From assembly GCA_963777165.1 (NCBI GenBank), contig CAVZPO010000019.1, positions 1-46,111 on the forward strand: a stretch of DNA of 46,111 bases. Direction: 5' to 3'. The position numbers and the translations under genes are program-made. The stretch comes from DYJB01 sp963777165. GTDB lineage: Bacteria > Chloroflexota > Anaerolineae > Anaerolineales > E44-bin32. Under the pieces are notes generated by a model. The model did not search any database, was not told the DNA's origin, and worked only from the letters and a program-made list of their open reading frames with translations. Shown piece after piece: positions 9,034-16,807 of the stretch (its first letter is position 1; each line of letters starts with the position of its first letter).

Positions 9034-9554
9034 GCGATGATGAAACTCAACTCGGTGTGCTACAGGAACTGGAGGAGGGGCGCATCGACGTGCAGGAAGC
9101 GGTTCGACGGCTGGAGGAGCCACCGGTGCCCCGGGCGAGCAAGCCGCGCCGCTCGCAAAGCTGGTGGTTGATCCCCCTGGCTGCAGGGATGGCATTCCTC
9201 GGCGGAGGCGGATGGCTGGGGTCGCTCGGAGGCTGGTGGTGGTTGCTGGCGGTACCGCTCCTGCTCCTTGGGACCCTGCTGACGGTTCTGGCATCGGCCA
9301 CCAGCACGTCGCCGTGGGTCGTTGTGCGCGTGCGCAACCGAAACAACCGGCCGCTGCGGCTGTGGGTCCCAATCCCGGTGCGCGCTGCCGGCTGGATGAT
9401 CAAGATCGCGCGGCCCTGGGCGCACGGGCTGGACACGACCTCGATCGACGAGTTGCTGTTGACGCTCGAAGCCGAACTGGCATCAGATCGGGATCTGGTG
9501 ATCGACGTGGCTGACGTTGCCGGCGGCGAGCACGTCCGGGTGAACTTCGAGTAG
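9030..9554 (+). CDS. SHOCT-like module membrane protein, uncharacterised
   Basis: 174 residues; ATG at 9030 overlaps the upstream stop (ATGA). Residues 1-33 carry the operon's module at the N-terminus (DDETQLGVLQELEEGRIDVQ then EAVRRLEEP). A basic linker leads to two adjacent hydrophobic segments (about residues 48-62 and 68-92: WWLIPLAAGMAFLGGGGWLG and WWLLAVPLLLLGTLLTVLA). The remainder, VVVRVRNRNNRPLRLWVPIP through DLVIDVADVAGGEHVRVNFE, is a soluble beta-rich domain whose end resembles that of the next gene's product, which finishes IIDIVDEQERQRVEVYVE. I infer these two proteins share a C-terminal domain. Not a recognised named family; membrane association is likely. Confidence 0.75.
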   Translation: MSDDETQLGVLQELEEGRIDVQEAVRRLEEPPVPRASKPRRSQSWWLIPLAAGMAFLGGGGWLGSLGGWWWLLAVPLLLLGTLLTVLASATSTSPWVVVRVRNRNNRPLRLWVPIPVRAAGWMIKIARPWAHGLDTTSIDELLLTLEAELASDRDLVIDVADVAGGEHVRVNFE

Positions 9555-9564
9555 GGAGGCAGGC

Positions 9565-9936
9565 ATGGCGACGTCAGAAGAGCGGATGAAGATCCTGAAG
9601 ATGATCGAGGAGGCCAAGATCTCCGCCGACGAGGGCGCCCGCCTGCTGGCCGCGCTGGCCAAGGCCGAACGGAAGCGGGCATCGTCGTCGCCGGGGGAGG
9701 GACGCTGGCTGAGGGTGCGCGTCACCGACATCGACTCAGGCAAGACGGCGGTCAACGTCAACCTGCCGATCAGCCTGGTCAACGTTGGGCTGCGCATGGG
9801 AGCGCGTTTCGTCCCCGAGATGGAAGGCGTCAGCATCAACGAGTTGGAGGAGTCGATTCGCCGGGGAGTGACCGGGAAGATTATCGATATCGTCGACGAG
9901 CAGGAGCGCCAGCGGGTCGAAGTGTACGTCGAGTAG
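9565..9936 (+). CDS. SHOCT-like module protein, soluble paralogue of the preceding gene
   Basis: 123 residues, ATG 9565 with GGGAGG 8 bases upstream. The N-terminus TSEERMKILKMIEEAKISAD then EGARLLAALAKAE is the fourth copy of the operon's helical module. The C-terminal domain (RWLRVRVTDIDSGKTAVNVN and IPISL-like beta strands, then EGVSINELEESIRRGVTGK and VDEQERQRVEVYVE) parallels the end of the preceding membrane protein, but there are no membrane segments. This looks like a membrane/soluble pair derived by duplication. Function unknown. The MFS gene begins 45 bp later. Confidence 0.75.
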   Translation: MATSEERMKILKMIEEAKISADEGARLLAALAKAERKRASSSPGEGRWLRVRVTDIDSGKTAVNVNLPISLVNVGLRMGARFVPEMEGVSINELEESIRRGVTGKIIDIVDEQERQRVEVYVE

Positions 9937-9981
9937 CCGCGCCCGACGAGCCGCCCCTCACACCACCCGGGCAAGCCCTCG

Positions 9982-11208
9982 ATGTCCCAAAGTCGTCTGC
10001 CCCTCATAGCTCTTCTGGCGGCCAACGCTGTTTCGATGGTGGGCAATGTGCTCGCCACCGTCGCCATCCCCTGGTTCGTTCTCGAAACTAGTGGAAGCGC
10101 AACCAAGACCGGGCTGGTGGGTTTCTTCACCATCCTGCCCGTCGTGCTCGCCGGCCTGCTGGGAGGGGCGCTCATCGACCGGCTTGGGTATCGGCGGACC
10201 AGCATCCTGGCCGATCTGGCCAGTGGGGCCAGCGTGGCGCTCATCCCCCTGCTGCATGCCACCCTGGGATTGCATTTCTGGCACTTGATCATCCTGGTGT
10301 TCCTGGGCGCTCTGCTGGATGCTCCCGGCGGCACAGCACGATCGGCCCTCGTCCCCGATTTGGCCGCTCGAGCGGGGATGCCGATCGAGCGGGCCTCATC
10401 CGCCGCCCAGGTGATTGAACGCGGTTCGCGCCTGGTGGGGGCGCCCCTGGCGGGCGTGCTCATCGGCGTCATGGGAACCACCAATGTGCTGTGGCTCGAT
10501 GCGGTGTCCTTCCTGGTGTCGGCCGCGCTGGTGGGGGTGTGTGTCGCCAGCGCGCCGGTCCGCCGACGCACTGAGAAGGAACCGTACCTGGGCGAACTGA
10601 AGGCCGGGCTCGGGTTCCTGCGAACCGACCGGGTGATCCTGACGATTGTGATCGTAGTCATGCTCACCAACTTCCTCGACGCTGCCTTCGGCGGCGTCAT
10701 CCTGCCGGTGTACGTCAAGCAGGTCCTGGGCAGCCCCATCAACCTGGGGCTCATTCTGGGGGCCAATGCGGGCGGCGCCGTGCTGGGTGCCCTGGCATAC
10801 GGCGCTGTGGGGCACCGGCTGCCGCGGCGCGGCACCTTCGTAGCGATGTTCGTCTTCGCCAGTCTGCAGCTGTGGGCCTTCGCGCTCTATCTGCCTCTCC
10901 CGGCGCTGCTGACGGTGGTCATCGTCTGCAGTGTGGGTGCCGGGCCGCTCAACCCGATCATTGACGCCGTCTCCTATGAACATATCCCGGCCGACATGCG
11001 CGGGAGAGTGCTGGGAACCATCACCGCCGGGGCATGGCTGGCCATGCCGCTGGGCGTCCTGCTGGGAGGCGTCCTGACCGAACAACTGGGCGTCGGCCCG
11101 CTGCTGGTCCTGCTTGCCCTGGCCTACTTGGCGACCACGCTCTCCATGGCAATCCTGCCCGCCATGCGCGGCATGGACCGCCCGGTGCCGGACCTGGCCC
11201 CCACCTGA
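9982..11208 (+). CDS. MFS transporter (MFS_3 / EntS-like)
   Basis: 408 residues with about twelve hydrophobic segments, beginning LIALLAANAVSMVGNVLATV. The loop 2-3 motif is GGALIDRLGYRRTSILAD, the MFS signature G-x-x-x-D-R-x-G-x-R. The pattern (P-W-F-V-L near helix 1, GGTARSALVPDLA, a central charged loop near residue 195) fits the drug/siderophore exporter branch related to EntS. Substrate unknown. There is no strong ribosome site before ATG 9982. It could be the last gene of the SHOCT operon (45-bp gap) or separate. Confidence 0.85.
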   Translation: MSQSRLPLIALLAANAVSMVGNVLATVAIPWFVLETSGSATKTGLVGFFTILPVVLAGLLGGALIDRLGYRRTSILADLASGASVALIPLLHATLGLHFWHLIILVFLGALLDAPGGTARSALVPDLAARAGMPIERASSAAQVIERGSRLVGAPLAGVLIGVMGTTNVLWLDAVSFLVSAALVGVCVASAPVRRRTEKEPYLGELKAGLGFLRTDRVILTIVIVVMLTNFLDAAFGGVILPVYVKQVLGSPINLGLILGANAGGAVLGALAYGAVGHRLPRRGTFVAMFVFASLQLWAFALYLPLPALLTVVIVCSVGAGPLNPIIDAVSYEHIPADMRGRVLGTITAGAWLAMPLGVLLGGVLTEQLGVGPLLVLLALAYLATTLSMAILPAMRGMDRPVPDLAPT

Positions 11209-11301
11209 CGGGGAACGTCCACCTGGTCGCCTCCCGGGTCACGGGTTTGATCCACCGGGGAGCGAACAGGTGCCGGATGAAGCGAGCGCTTTAAGTCGTG
11301 G

Positions 11302-11310
11302 TGCTATACT
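11302..11310 (+). promoter_or_regulatory. Extended -10 for thrC, predicted leaderless
   Basis: TGC TATACT, with TATACT ending at 11310 and the ATG at 11320. The predicted transcript start (about 7 bases past the -10) falls on or next to the start codon, and no ribosome site is present. Confidence 0.5.
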
Positions 11311-11319
11311 CCGCCGGCA

Positions 11320-12474
11320 ATGAGCGCGCTGTTGAACCTTGAATGCCCCGAGTGCGGCCGTCACCTACCGGCCGACCGGCTTCAGACGGTTTGCCCGGAT
11401 TGCGATTCGCCTCTGTTCGCCCGCTATGACCTGAGCGGGCTGGCGCACACGATCTCCCCGTCCGACATCGCCCGTCGCCCGGCCGGACTGTGGCGCTGGA
11501 CGGAACTGCTCCCCGTCGAGGATGACCGCTACCGGCTGACACTGGGCGAGGGGGATACTCCCCTGCTGCCCGCCCTACGACTGGGAGCCTCGCTCGGACT
11601 CGAACACCTCTACATCAAGGATGAAGGCCTCAATCCGACCGGATCGTTCAAGGCCCGCGGCATGGCGGTTGCGCTCTCGCGGGCAGCCGAGCTCGGGATC
11701 CGCCAGGTCGTCGTCCCCACCGCCGGCAACGCCGGCGGAGCGATGGCGGCCTACGCCGCGCGCGCCGGATTGACGGCGCACGTCATCCTGCCGGCAGATG
11801 CAAATCCCGCCTACCGGGCCGAAGCCGAGCGCGCCGGGGCGCAGGTCACATCCGTAGACGGTTTGATCGACCTGGCGGGGCGGGAAGCTTCCCGGATGGC
11901 GCAGGAGCGAGGGGTCTTCAACCTGGCGACGCTGCGCGAGCCCTATCGCGTCGAAGGCAAGAAGACGATGGGCTTCGAGCTGGCCGAGGCCTTCGACTGG
12001 GACCTGCCCGAAGTGATCGTGTACCCTGCCGGAGGGGGCACGGGCCTGGTCGGCCTGGCCAAGGCCTTTGACGAACTCGAGCAACTCGGATGGATCGGCC
12101 CCCGAAGGCCGAGGCTGGTTGCGGTTCAGGCTGAAGGCTGCGCGCCCCTGGTGCGGGCGATCGAAACCGGCGCGGATCGGGTGGAAGCGTGGCCTAATGC
12201 CTCGACCCGGGCCGAAGGCCTGCGGGTGCCGCGGCCGTATGCTGACCGCGCCGTTCTGCGGGCTGTGCGACAATCAGGGGGGACGGCGGTCTCCGTGGGG
12301 GAGGAAGACCTGATGCAGACCGCCTCCCAGGTTGCCCGGCTGGAAGGCGTTGCGATGTGCATGGAAGGCGGAGCAGCCGTAGCCGGGCTGCGGTCCCTGG
12401 TCCAAATCGGCGAGGTCCTCCGGGGCGAGCGGGTGGTGGTGTTCAACACCGCCACGGGATTGAAGGGAATGTAA
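11320..12474 (+). CDS. thrC: Threonine synthase
   Basis: PLP enzyme converting O-phosphohomoserine to threonine, 384 residues. It begins with a four-cysteine ribbon (C9, C12, C25, C28) typical of bacterial/archaeal threonine synthases with an N-terminal zinc-ribbon-like segment. The PLP lysine is K111 in NPTGSFKARGMAVALS; VVPTAGNAGGAMAAYAAR and the phosphate-binding loop YPAGGGTGLVGLAKAF follow. The TAA overlaps the next gene's ATG by one base (TAATG), so the sensor kinase is translationally coupled, an odd partner for an amino-acid enzyme. Cysteate synthase and related fold-type II enzymes are less likely alternatives. Confidence 0.92.
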   Translation: MSALLNLECPECGRHLPADRLQTVCPDCDSPLFARYDLSGLAHTISPSDIARRPAGLWRWTELLPVEDDRYRLTLGEGDTPLLPALRLGASLGLEHLYIKDEGLNPTGSFKARGMAVALSRAAELGIRQVVVPTAGNAGGAMAAYAARAGLTAHVILPADANPAYRAEAERAGAQVTSVDGLIDLAGREASRMAQERGVFNLATLREPYRVEGKKTMGFELAEAFDWDLPEVIVYPAGGGTGLVGLAKAFDELEQLGWIGPRRPRLVAVQAEGCAPLVRAIETGADRVEAWPNASTRAEGLRVPRPYADRAVLRAVRQSGGTAVSVGEEDLMQTASQVARLEGVAMCMEGGAAVAGLRSLVQIGEVLRGERVVVFNTATGLKGM

Positions 12475-14042
12475 TGCCGGCCAAGGCCCGAACACACGAT
12501 TCGTCGGCGACGTCACTCGAACGCCTCTCGTCCATCAGCCGTGAGCTGGCGGCACAGCTCAACCTGCACACGCTGGTCGAACGTATCCTGCAGTTGACGC
12601 TGGAGGCTGTGCGGGCGACCAGCGGCAGCCTGCTGGTGCTGGACGAGGAGGGCCGCGTCAGCGAAGGCGCGCTGGCCTACGGAGGCAAGATCCACGCGCA
12701 CACCGCCCAGCAATTGGCCGACACGTTCGAGCGCGGTCTGGCAGGCTGGGTGGTGGAGCACCGCCAGCCGGCGATCGTGCCGGACACCCGTCTCGATGCG
12801 CGCTGGCTGCGGCGAAACGACGGCGACGGCGAAGGCGAGTCCAATTCGGCCGCCTGCGTCCCGCTGATGGCGCGTGACCGCGTGGCCGGGGTGCTGACGC
12901 TGGGATATCCCGGCGGTAACCATTTCACCCCGGAGGACATGGCGCTGCTGCGGGTGATCGGGGACCAGGCGGGCATTGCTCTGGAGAACGCCCAGCTGTT
13001 CGAAGCCACCCAAGAAGCGCGCCAGCGCTATGCCGCGCTGTTCGAGGACAACGTCGACCCGATCCTGATCAGCGACCTCACCGGCACGGTGACGGACGCC
13101 AATCGCCGGGCCGGGACCTTCCTGGGGTACGAGCGTGAGGCGCTACTCGGGCGGTCGATGCTCTCGCTGCACGTCCCCGATTCAGAGCGCCTGCCGGAGG
13201 ACCTGGGGCAGATCGGGGCCGAGAACGCCATCGCCTACGACGCCCGGGTGACGCATGCCGACGGCCACCCGGTACCCGTTCAGGTGCATGTGACCCGGGT
13301 GGAGATCGGGCGTCAGCCGCTGCTCACGTGGATCCTGCGCGATATCACCGAACGTCAAGCGCTGGACGAACTTCGCGCGGACCTGACGTCGATGGTCTTC
13401 CACGACCTGCGCTCTCCGCTGGGCAACGTCATTTCCAGCCTGGAAGTGCTGCAGACGTCGATCCCGCCCCAGGACGAGGCTCTGCAGTCGGTGCTGGCCA
13501 TCAGCCTGCGCTCCAGCCGGCGGCTCTCGCGCCTGGTCGAGTCCCTGCTCGACGTCGGGCAGTTGGAAGCCGGGAAGGCGGTGCTGCATAGAGCGCAGGG
13601 TTCGATCAACTCGATCATCGCCGAAGCAGTCGAGGAGATCCATCCGGTGTCGGAGGCCAAGGGCCAGATGCTCCACTTCAGCCTGGCGCCGTCCGATCTT
13701 CCTCTGATCGACATCGACGTCGACATGATCCGTCGGGTGTTGATCAACCTGCTGGAGAACGCGGTCAAGTACACGCGGGGCGGTGGGCGGATCACCGTCG
13801 GCGCCACGCGGCGGCCGGGTGAGGTGTGCGTCAGCGTCAGCGATACCGGTCCGGGAATTCCGGCCCGCGAACAGGTGCGCATCTTCGACAAGTTCGCCCG
13901 CCTGCACCAGGAGGGCTACTCGAAGGGTCTGGGACTGGGCCTGGCCTTCTGCCGCCTGGCCATCGAGGCGCACGGGGGGCGGATATGGGTGGAGAGTGAG
14001 CTCGGGCAGGGGGCGACGTTCTCGTTCACCCTGCCGGTATAA
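12474..14042 (+). CDS. GAF-PAS sensor histidine kinase
   Basis: 522-residue cytoplasmic two-component kinase. GAF domain about residues 30-180 (NLHTLVERILQLTLEAVRAT ... MALLRVIGDQAGIALENAQ). PAS about 190-300 (RYAALFEDNVDPILISDLTG). HisKA with phospho-accepting histidine in MVFHDLRSPLGNVISSLE near residue 310. HATPase_c with N box NLLENAVKYTRGGG, G1 DTGPGIP, F box RIFDKFARL and G2 KGLGLGLAFCRLAIEAHGG. No membrane segment, so an internal signal is sensed. ATG 12474 overlaps the thrC stop by one base. No response regulator is encoded beside it; the partner must lie elsewhere. Confidence 0.92.
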   Translation: MPAKARTHDSSATSLERLSSISRELAAQLNLHTLVERILQLTLEAVRATSGSLLVLDEEGRVSEGALAYGGKIHAHTAQQLADTFERGLAGWVVEHRQPAIVPDTRLDARWLRRNDGDGEGESNSAACVPLMARDRVAGVLTLGYPGGNHFTPEDMALLRVIGDQAGIALENAQLFEATQEARQRYAALFEDNVDPILISDLTGTVTDANRRAGTFLGYEREALLGRSMLSLHVPDSERLPEDLGQIGAENAIAYDARVTHADGHPVPVQVHVTRVEIGRQPLLTWILRDITERQALDELRADLTSMVFHDLRSPLGNVISSLEVLQTSIPPQDEALQSVLAISLRSSRRLSRLVESLLDVGQLEAGKAVLHRAQGSINSIIAEAVEEIHPVSEAKGQMLHFSLAPSDLPLIDIDVDMIRRVLINLLENAVKYTRGGGRITVGATRRPGEVCVSVSDTGPGIPAREQVRIFDKFARLHQEGYSKGLGLGLAFCRLAIEAHGGRIWVESELGQGATFSFTLPV

Positions 14043-14043
14043 T
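14038..14043 (+). promoter_or_regulatory. -10 box for the MBL-fold gene
   Basis: A perfect TATAAT overlaps the kinase stop codon (TAA at 14040-14042), about 70 bases before the ATG at 14113. No obvious -35. Confidence 0.35.
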
Positions 14044-14112
14044 ACCCGCGCCGTCGGGGCCGGCTCCGGCTTTGGCGGCCCGTTCATCCCTCGTCCGACC
14101 GAGAGACATCCC

Positions 14113-14949
14113 ATGCGTTCCGTTTCTTCCGGCATCTATCTGGAAAGCAAGTACCCTGGAGTGATGGTCGGCGCGATCGCCTCGCGCGGCCGCCTGCTGC
14201 TGATCGATGCACCGATTCGCGTCGAGGACGGGCGGGAATGGGTGAGCCAGCTCGGGGAGAAAGGCCGACCGCGCTTCCTGGCGCTGCTGGACCATCATCT
14301 CGATCGGGTGCTCGGGGCGCGCGGGTTCGATCTGCCGGTGCTGGCCCACGACCACACGCGGCTGGTGATGGGTGCCTGGCCGGATACCTTCAAGGGTGGC
14401 ACGCGACCGATCGGGGCCGAGGCCGACCGCCTGAAGCGGATCATCGGCGTCAATAAGGCCGTGCCCGACCTGACGTTCTCGGAGGAGTTTGGCCTGCATC
14501 TTGAAGGGCGGGAGGTGCTTCTGCTCCACCAGCCGGGCCCCACCCCGGGATCGATCTGGGTCGCCGTACCGGGATCGAAGGTGGTCTTCATCGGGGATGC
14601 GGTCTGGCTGAACGAGCCGGCCTACCTGGGCGATGCCGATCTGGACGCCTGGCGCAAGACGCTGCAGCAGGCCTCGCGCCCGGCGTTCAAGGGCTTTACC
14701 TTTGTCTCGTCCCGAGACGGCGTCATCGAGCGTCGAGCCTTCAGCCAGATGACCAGGTGGCTCGAACGCGTCGAGGAGCGTCTGCGCAAGCTGCGGCCGC
14801 GCGGTGCCGTGGCCGAAGCGACCGACACGCTGGCGACCAGCCTGATGCGCGGCTACCGGATCTCCGCCGCGCGGCGCGAGTATGCGCACCTGAGGTTGCA
14901 GGCCGGCCTCGAGCGCCTGTACACCCGTTGGAGTGCGGACGAGGACTGA
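14113..14949 (+). CDS. Metallo-beta-lactamase-fold protein lacking most metal ligands
   Basis: 278 residues. The overall layout is MBL-like: an early strand pair (GVMVGAIASRGRLLLIDAPI), a central motif region, a strand with HQPGPTPGSIWVAVPGSKVV then FIGDAVWL. The metal ligands are largely replaced: the H-x-H-x-D-H motif reads DHHLDR, the G-H-T-P-G-S motif reads GPTPGS, and the terminal HG motif reads SSRDG. The aspartate of IGDAV is kept. The family call therefore rests on fold pattern, and hydrolase activity is doubtful. The C-terminal 70 residues are helical and basic (RWLERVEERLRKLRPRG). It lies in a run of plus-strand genes ahead of the asparaginase. Confidence 0.6.
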   Translation: MRSVSSGIYLESKYPGVMVGAIASRGRLLLIDAPIRVEDGREWVSQLGEKGRPRFLALLDHHLDRVLGARGFDLPVLAHDHTRLVMGAWPDTFKGGTRPIGAEADRLKRIIGVNKAVPDLTFSEEFGLHLEGREVLLLHQPGPTPGSIWVAVPGSKVVFIGDAVWLNEPAYLGDADLDAWRKTLQQASRPAFKGFTFVSSRDGVIERRAFSQMTRWLERVEERLRKLRPRGAVAEATDTLATSLMRGYRISAARREYAHLRLQAGLERLYTRWSADED

Positions 14950-14974
14950 GCCCCCACCGGGGACGAGGCGGACC

Positions 14975-16048
14975 ATGAAGGCTGCGTGGTACGAGCCGGT
15001 CGTCGAAGTCACGCGCGGCGGTGTGGTCGAATCGGTGCACTACGGCGCGGCGGCTGTGGCCGACCGGTCGGGCCGGCTGCTGGCCTGGGTCGGCGATCCG
15101 CAGGCCGTGACCTTCCTGCGGTCGAGTGCCAAACCCTTCCAGGCCCTCCCCCTGGTCGAGGGCGGCGGGCTGGATGCCTACGGCCTGAGTCCGCGGCAGT
15201 TGGCGCTGATCTGCGCCTCGCACGCCGGGACCGACGCACACAAGGCGATGGCCGAGTCGATCCAGGAGAAAGTGGGACTGGAAGAGTCGCAGCTGCTGTG
15301 CGGGACGCACCCTCCCTATGACTCCGAGACCTGGAACCGCATGCGCGGCTCCGGGGAACCGCTGACCCCCAACCGGCACAACTGTTCCGGGAAGCACACC
15401 GGCATGCTGGCGCAGGCCCGCTTCCTGGGGCTGCCGCTCGAGACTTATATCGATCCCAATCATCCCGTGCAGGAACGCATCCTGGAGGCCTTCAGCGCGC
15501 TGTGCGGTCTGATGCCGGCGGAGGTGCTGCTGGGGATCGACGGGTGCTCGGTGCCCACCTTTGCCGTGCCGCTGGCGGCGGCAGCGACCGGCTACGCGCG
15601 CCTTGCCGATCCCTCCGAGTTGCCGGCGAAGCGGGAGCGCGCCGTGCGACGCATCGTCGAGGCGATGATCACCAACCCCGACATGGTCGACGGCCCGGGG
15701 CGCTTCGATACGCGCTTGATGCAGACCGCCGGCGGACGGATCCTCTCCAAGGGAGGCGCCGAAGGCTTCCGCGGGATGGCGATCCTGCCCGGCGGCCTTG
15801 GCCCGGGATCGCCCGGCCTGGGCGTGGCGATCAAGATCGCCGACGGGGATCCAGGTAAGCTGACCGATAGTCCGCCGGGACAGCGCGCCGGCCGTCGCGC
15901 GGCGCTGGCGGTGCTGGCACAGCTTGGGGCACTGCTCCCCGACCAACTCGACGAACTGGCGGAATTCGGCACCCAACCGGTGACCAACTTCCGCAGGCTG
16001 CTGGTCGGGGAAACGCGTGCCTGTCTGACCCTACGCCGCGCACGCTGA
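14975..16048 (+). CDS. Asparaginase, type II family (Rhizobium etli-like)
   Basis: 357 residues of the PF06089 asparaginase family: asparagine to aspartate plus ammonia. Residues match the R. etli enzyme with a constant offset of +2 from my recollection of its numbering: S50 and K53 in RSSAKPFQA (catalytic Ser-Lys pair), and C137, K140 and C191 in NCSGKHTGM and DGCSVPTFA (zinc site). The ATG at 14975 follows GAGGCGG. The stop is directly followed by the rsmG ATG, so the two are cotranscribed. No signal peptide, so cytoplasmic. Confidence 0.92.
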   Translation: MKAAWYEPVVEVTRGGVVESVHYGAAAVADRSGRLLAWVGDPQAVTFLRSSAKPFQALPLVEGGGLDAYGLSPRQLALICASHAGTDAHKAMAESIQEKVGLEESQLLCGTHPPYDSETWNRMRGSGEPLTPNRHNCSGKHTGMLAQARFLGLPLETYIDPNHPVQERILEAFSALCGLMPAEVLLGIDGCSVPTFAVPLAAAATGYARLADPSELPAKRERAVRRIVEAMITNPDMVDGPGRFDTRLMQTAGGRILSKGGAEGFRGMAILPGGLGPGSPGLGVAIKIADGDPGKLTDSPPGQRAGRRAALAVLAQLGALLPDQLDELAEFGTQPVTNFRRLLVGETRACLTLRRAR

Positions 16049-16780
16049 ATGGTCACCGCGACGGATTTCCCGAGTCTGCAGGAGGTCGCCCGCACGCGAC
16101 TCGGCGTAACCCTCTCGCGCCGACAGCTCGATGCCTTCGCCTGGTATGCGGCCGAACTGGCCGCCTGGAACGAGCGCTTCAACCTGACGGCGATCACCGA
16201 TCCGGCGTCGATTGAGATTAAGCACTTCCTCGATTCACTCAGCTGCCTGTTGGCGCTCAAGCCGCGACCCGGCGAGCGGATGATCGACGTCGGGACCGGC
16301 GCCGGTTTTCCGGGGCTGCCGCTCAAGATCGTCCTGCCCTGGTTGCCGGTGACGCTGGTGGAGGCGACAGGAAAGAAGGCTGAGTTCTGCCGGCACGTCG
16401 TCGAAGGCCTGGGGCTCGAGACGGTCACCGTGGTCCACGGCCGGGCCGAAGACGTCGGCCAGATGCCGGAGCACCGGCAGGCGTACCACTGGGCGGTGGC
16501 GCGCGCCGTGGCCCACCTTCAAGTCCTGGCGGAATACCTGATGCCGCTGGTTCGATTGGGGGGACGGGCGATCGCGCAGAAAGGCGAGACCGGGCCGGCC
16601 GAGGCGCAAGCTGCTGATCGGGGACTGCGTCTGCTGGGCGGCCGGGTGCAGCAGTTGATCGCGGTCGAGCTGCCGCGCATCCCTGAGACCCGCTATCTGG
16701 TCGTGATGGAGAAGACCGCCGCCACGCCGGAAGAATACCCGCGTCGGGCGGGTCAGCCGGCGCGACGGCCGTTGGACTGA
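16049..16780 (+). CDS. rsmG: 16S rRNA (guanine527-N7)-methyltransferase RsmG
   Basis: 243 residues. The SAM-binding motif MIDVGTGAGFPGLPLKIV near residue 73-90 is diagnostic, preceded by WNERFNLTAITDPASIEIKH, the conserved N-terminal RsmG signature, and followed by VEATGKKAEFCRHV. The ATG abuts the asparaginase stop with no gap. It converges with recF across 27 bp. In many bacteria rsmG (gidB) sits near the origin beside parAB; here it does not, so no origin is inferred. Confidence 0.95.
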   Translation: MVTATDFPSLQEVARTRLGVTLSRRQLDAFAWYAAELAAWNERFNLTAITDPASIEIKHFLDSLSCLLALKPRPGERMIDVGTGAGFPGLPLKIVLPWLPVTLVEATGKKAEFCRHVVEGLGLETVTVVHGRAEDVGQMPEHRQAYHWAVARAVAHLQVLAEYLMPLVRLGGRAIAQKGETGPAEAQAADRGLRLLGGRVQQLIAVELPRIPETRYLVVMEKTAATPEEYPRRAGQPARRPLD

Positions 16781-16807
16781 GGCGCGAGGTCGACCGCTTC
16801 GTCTCGG

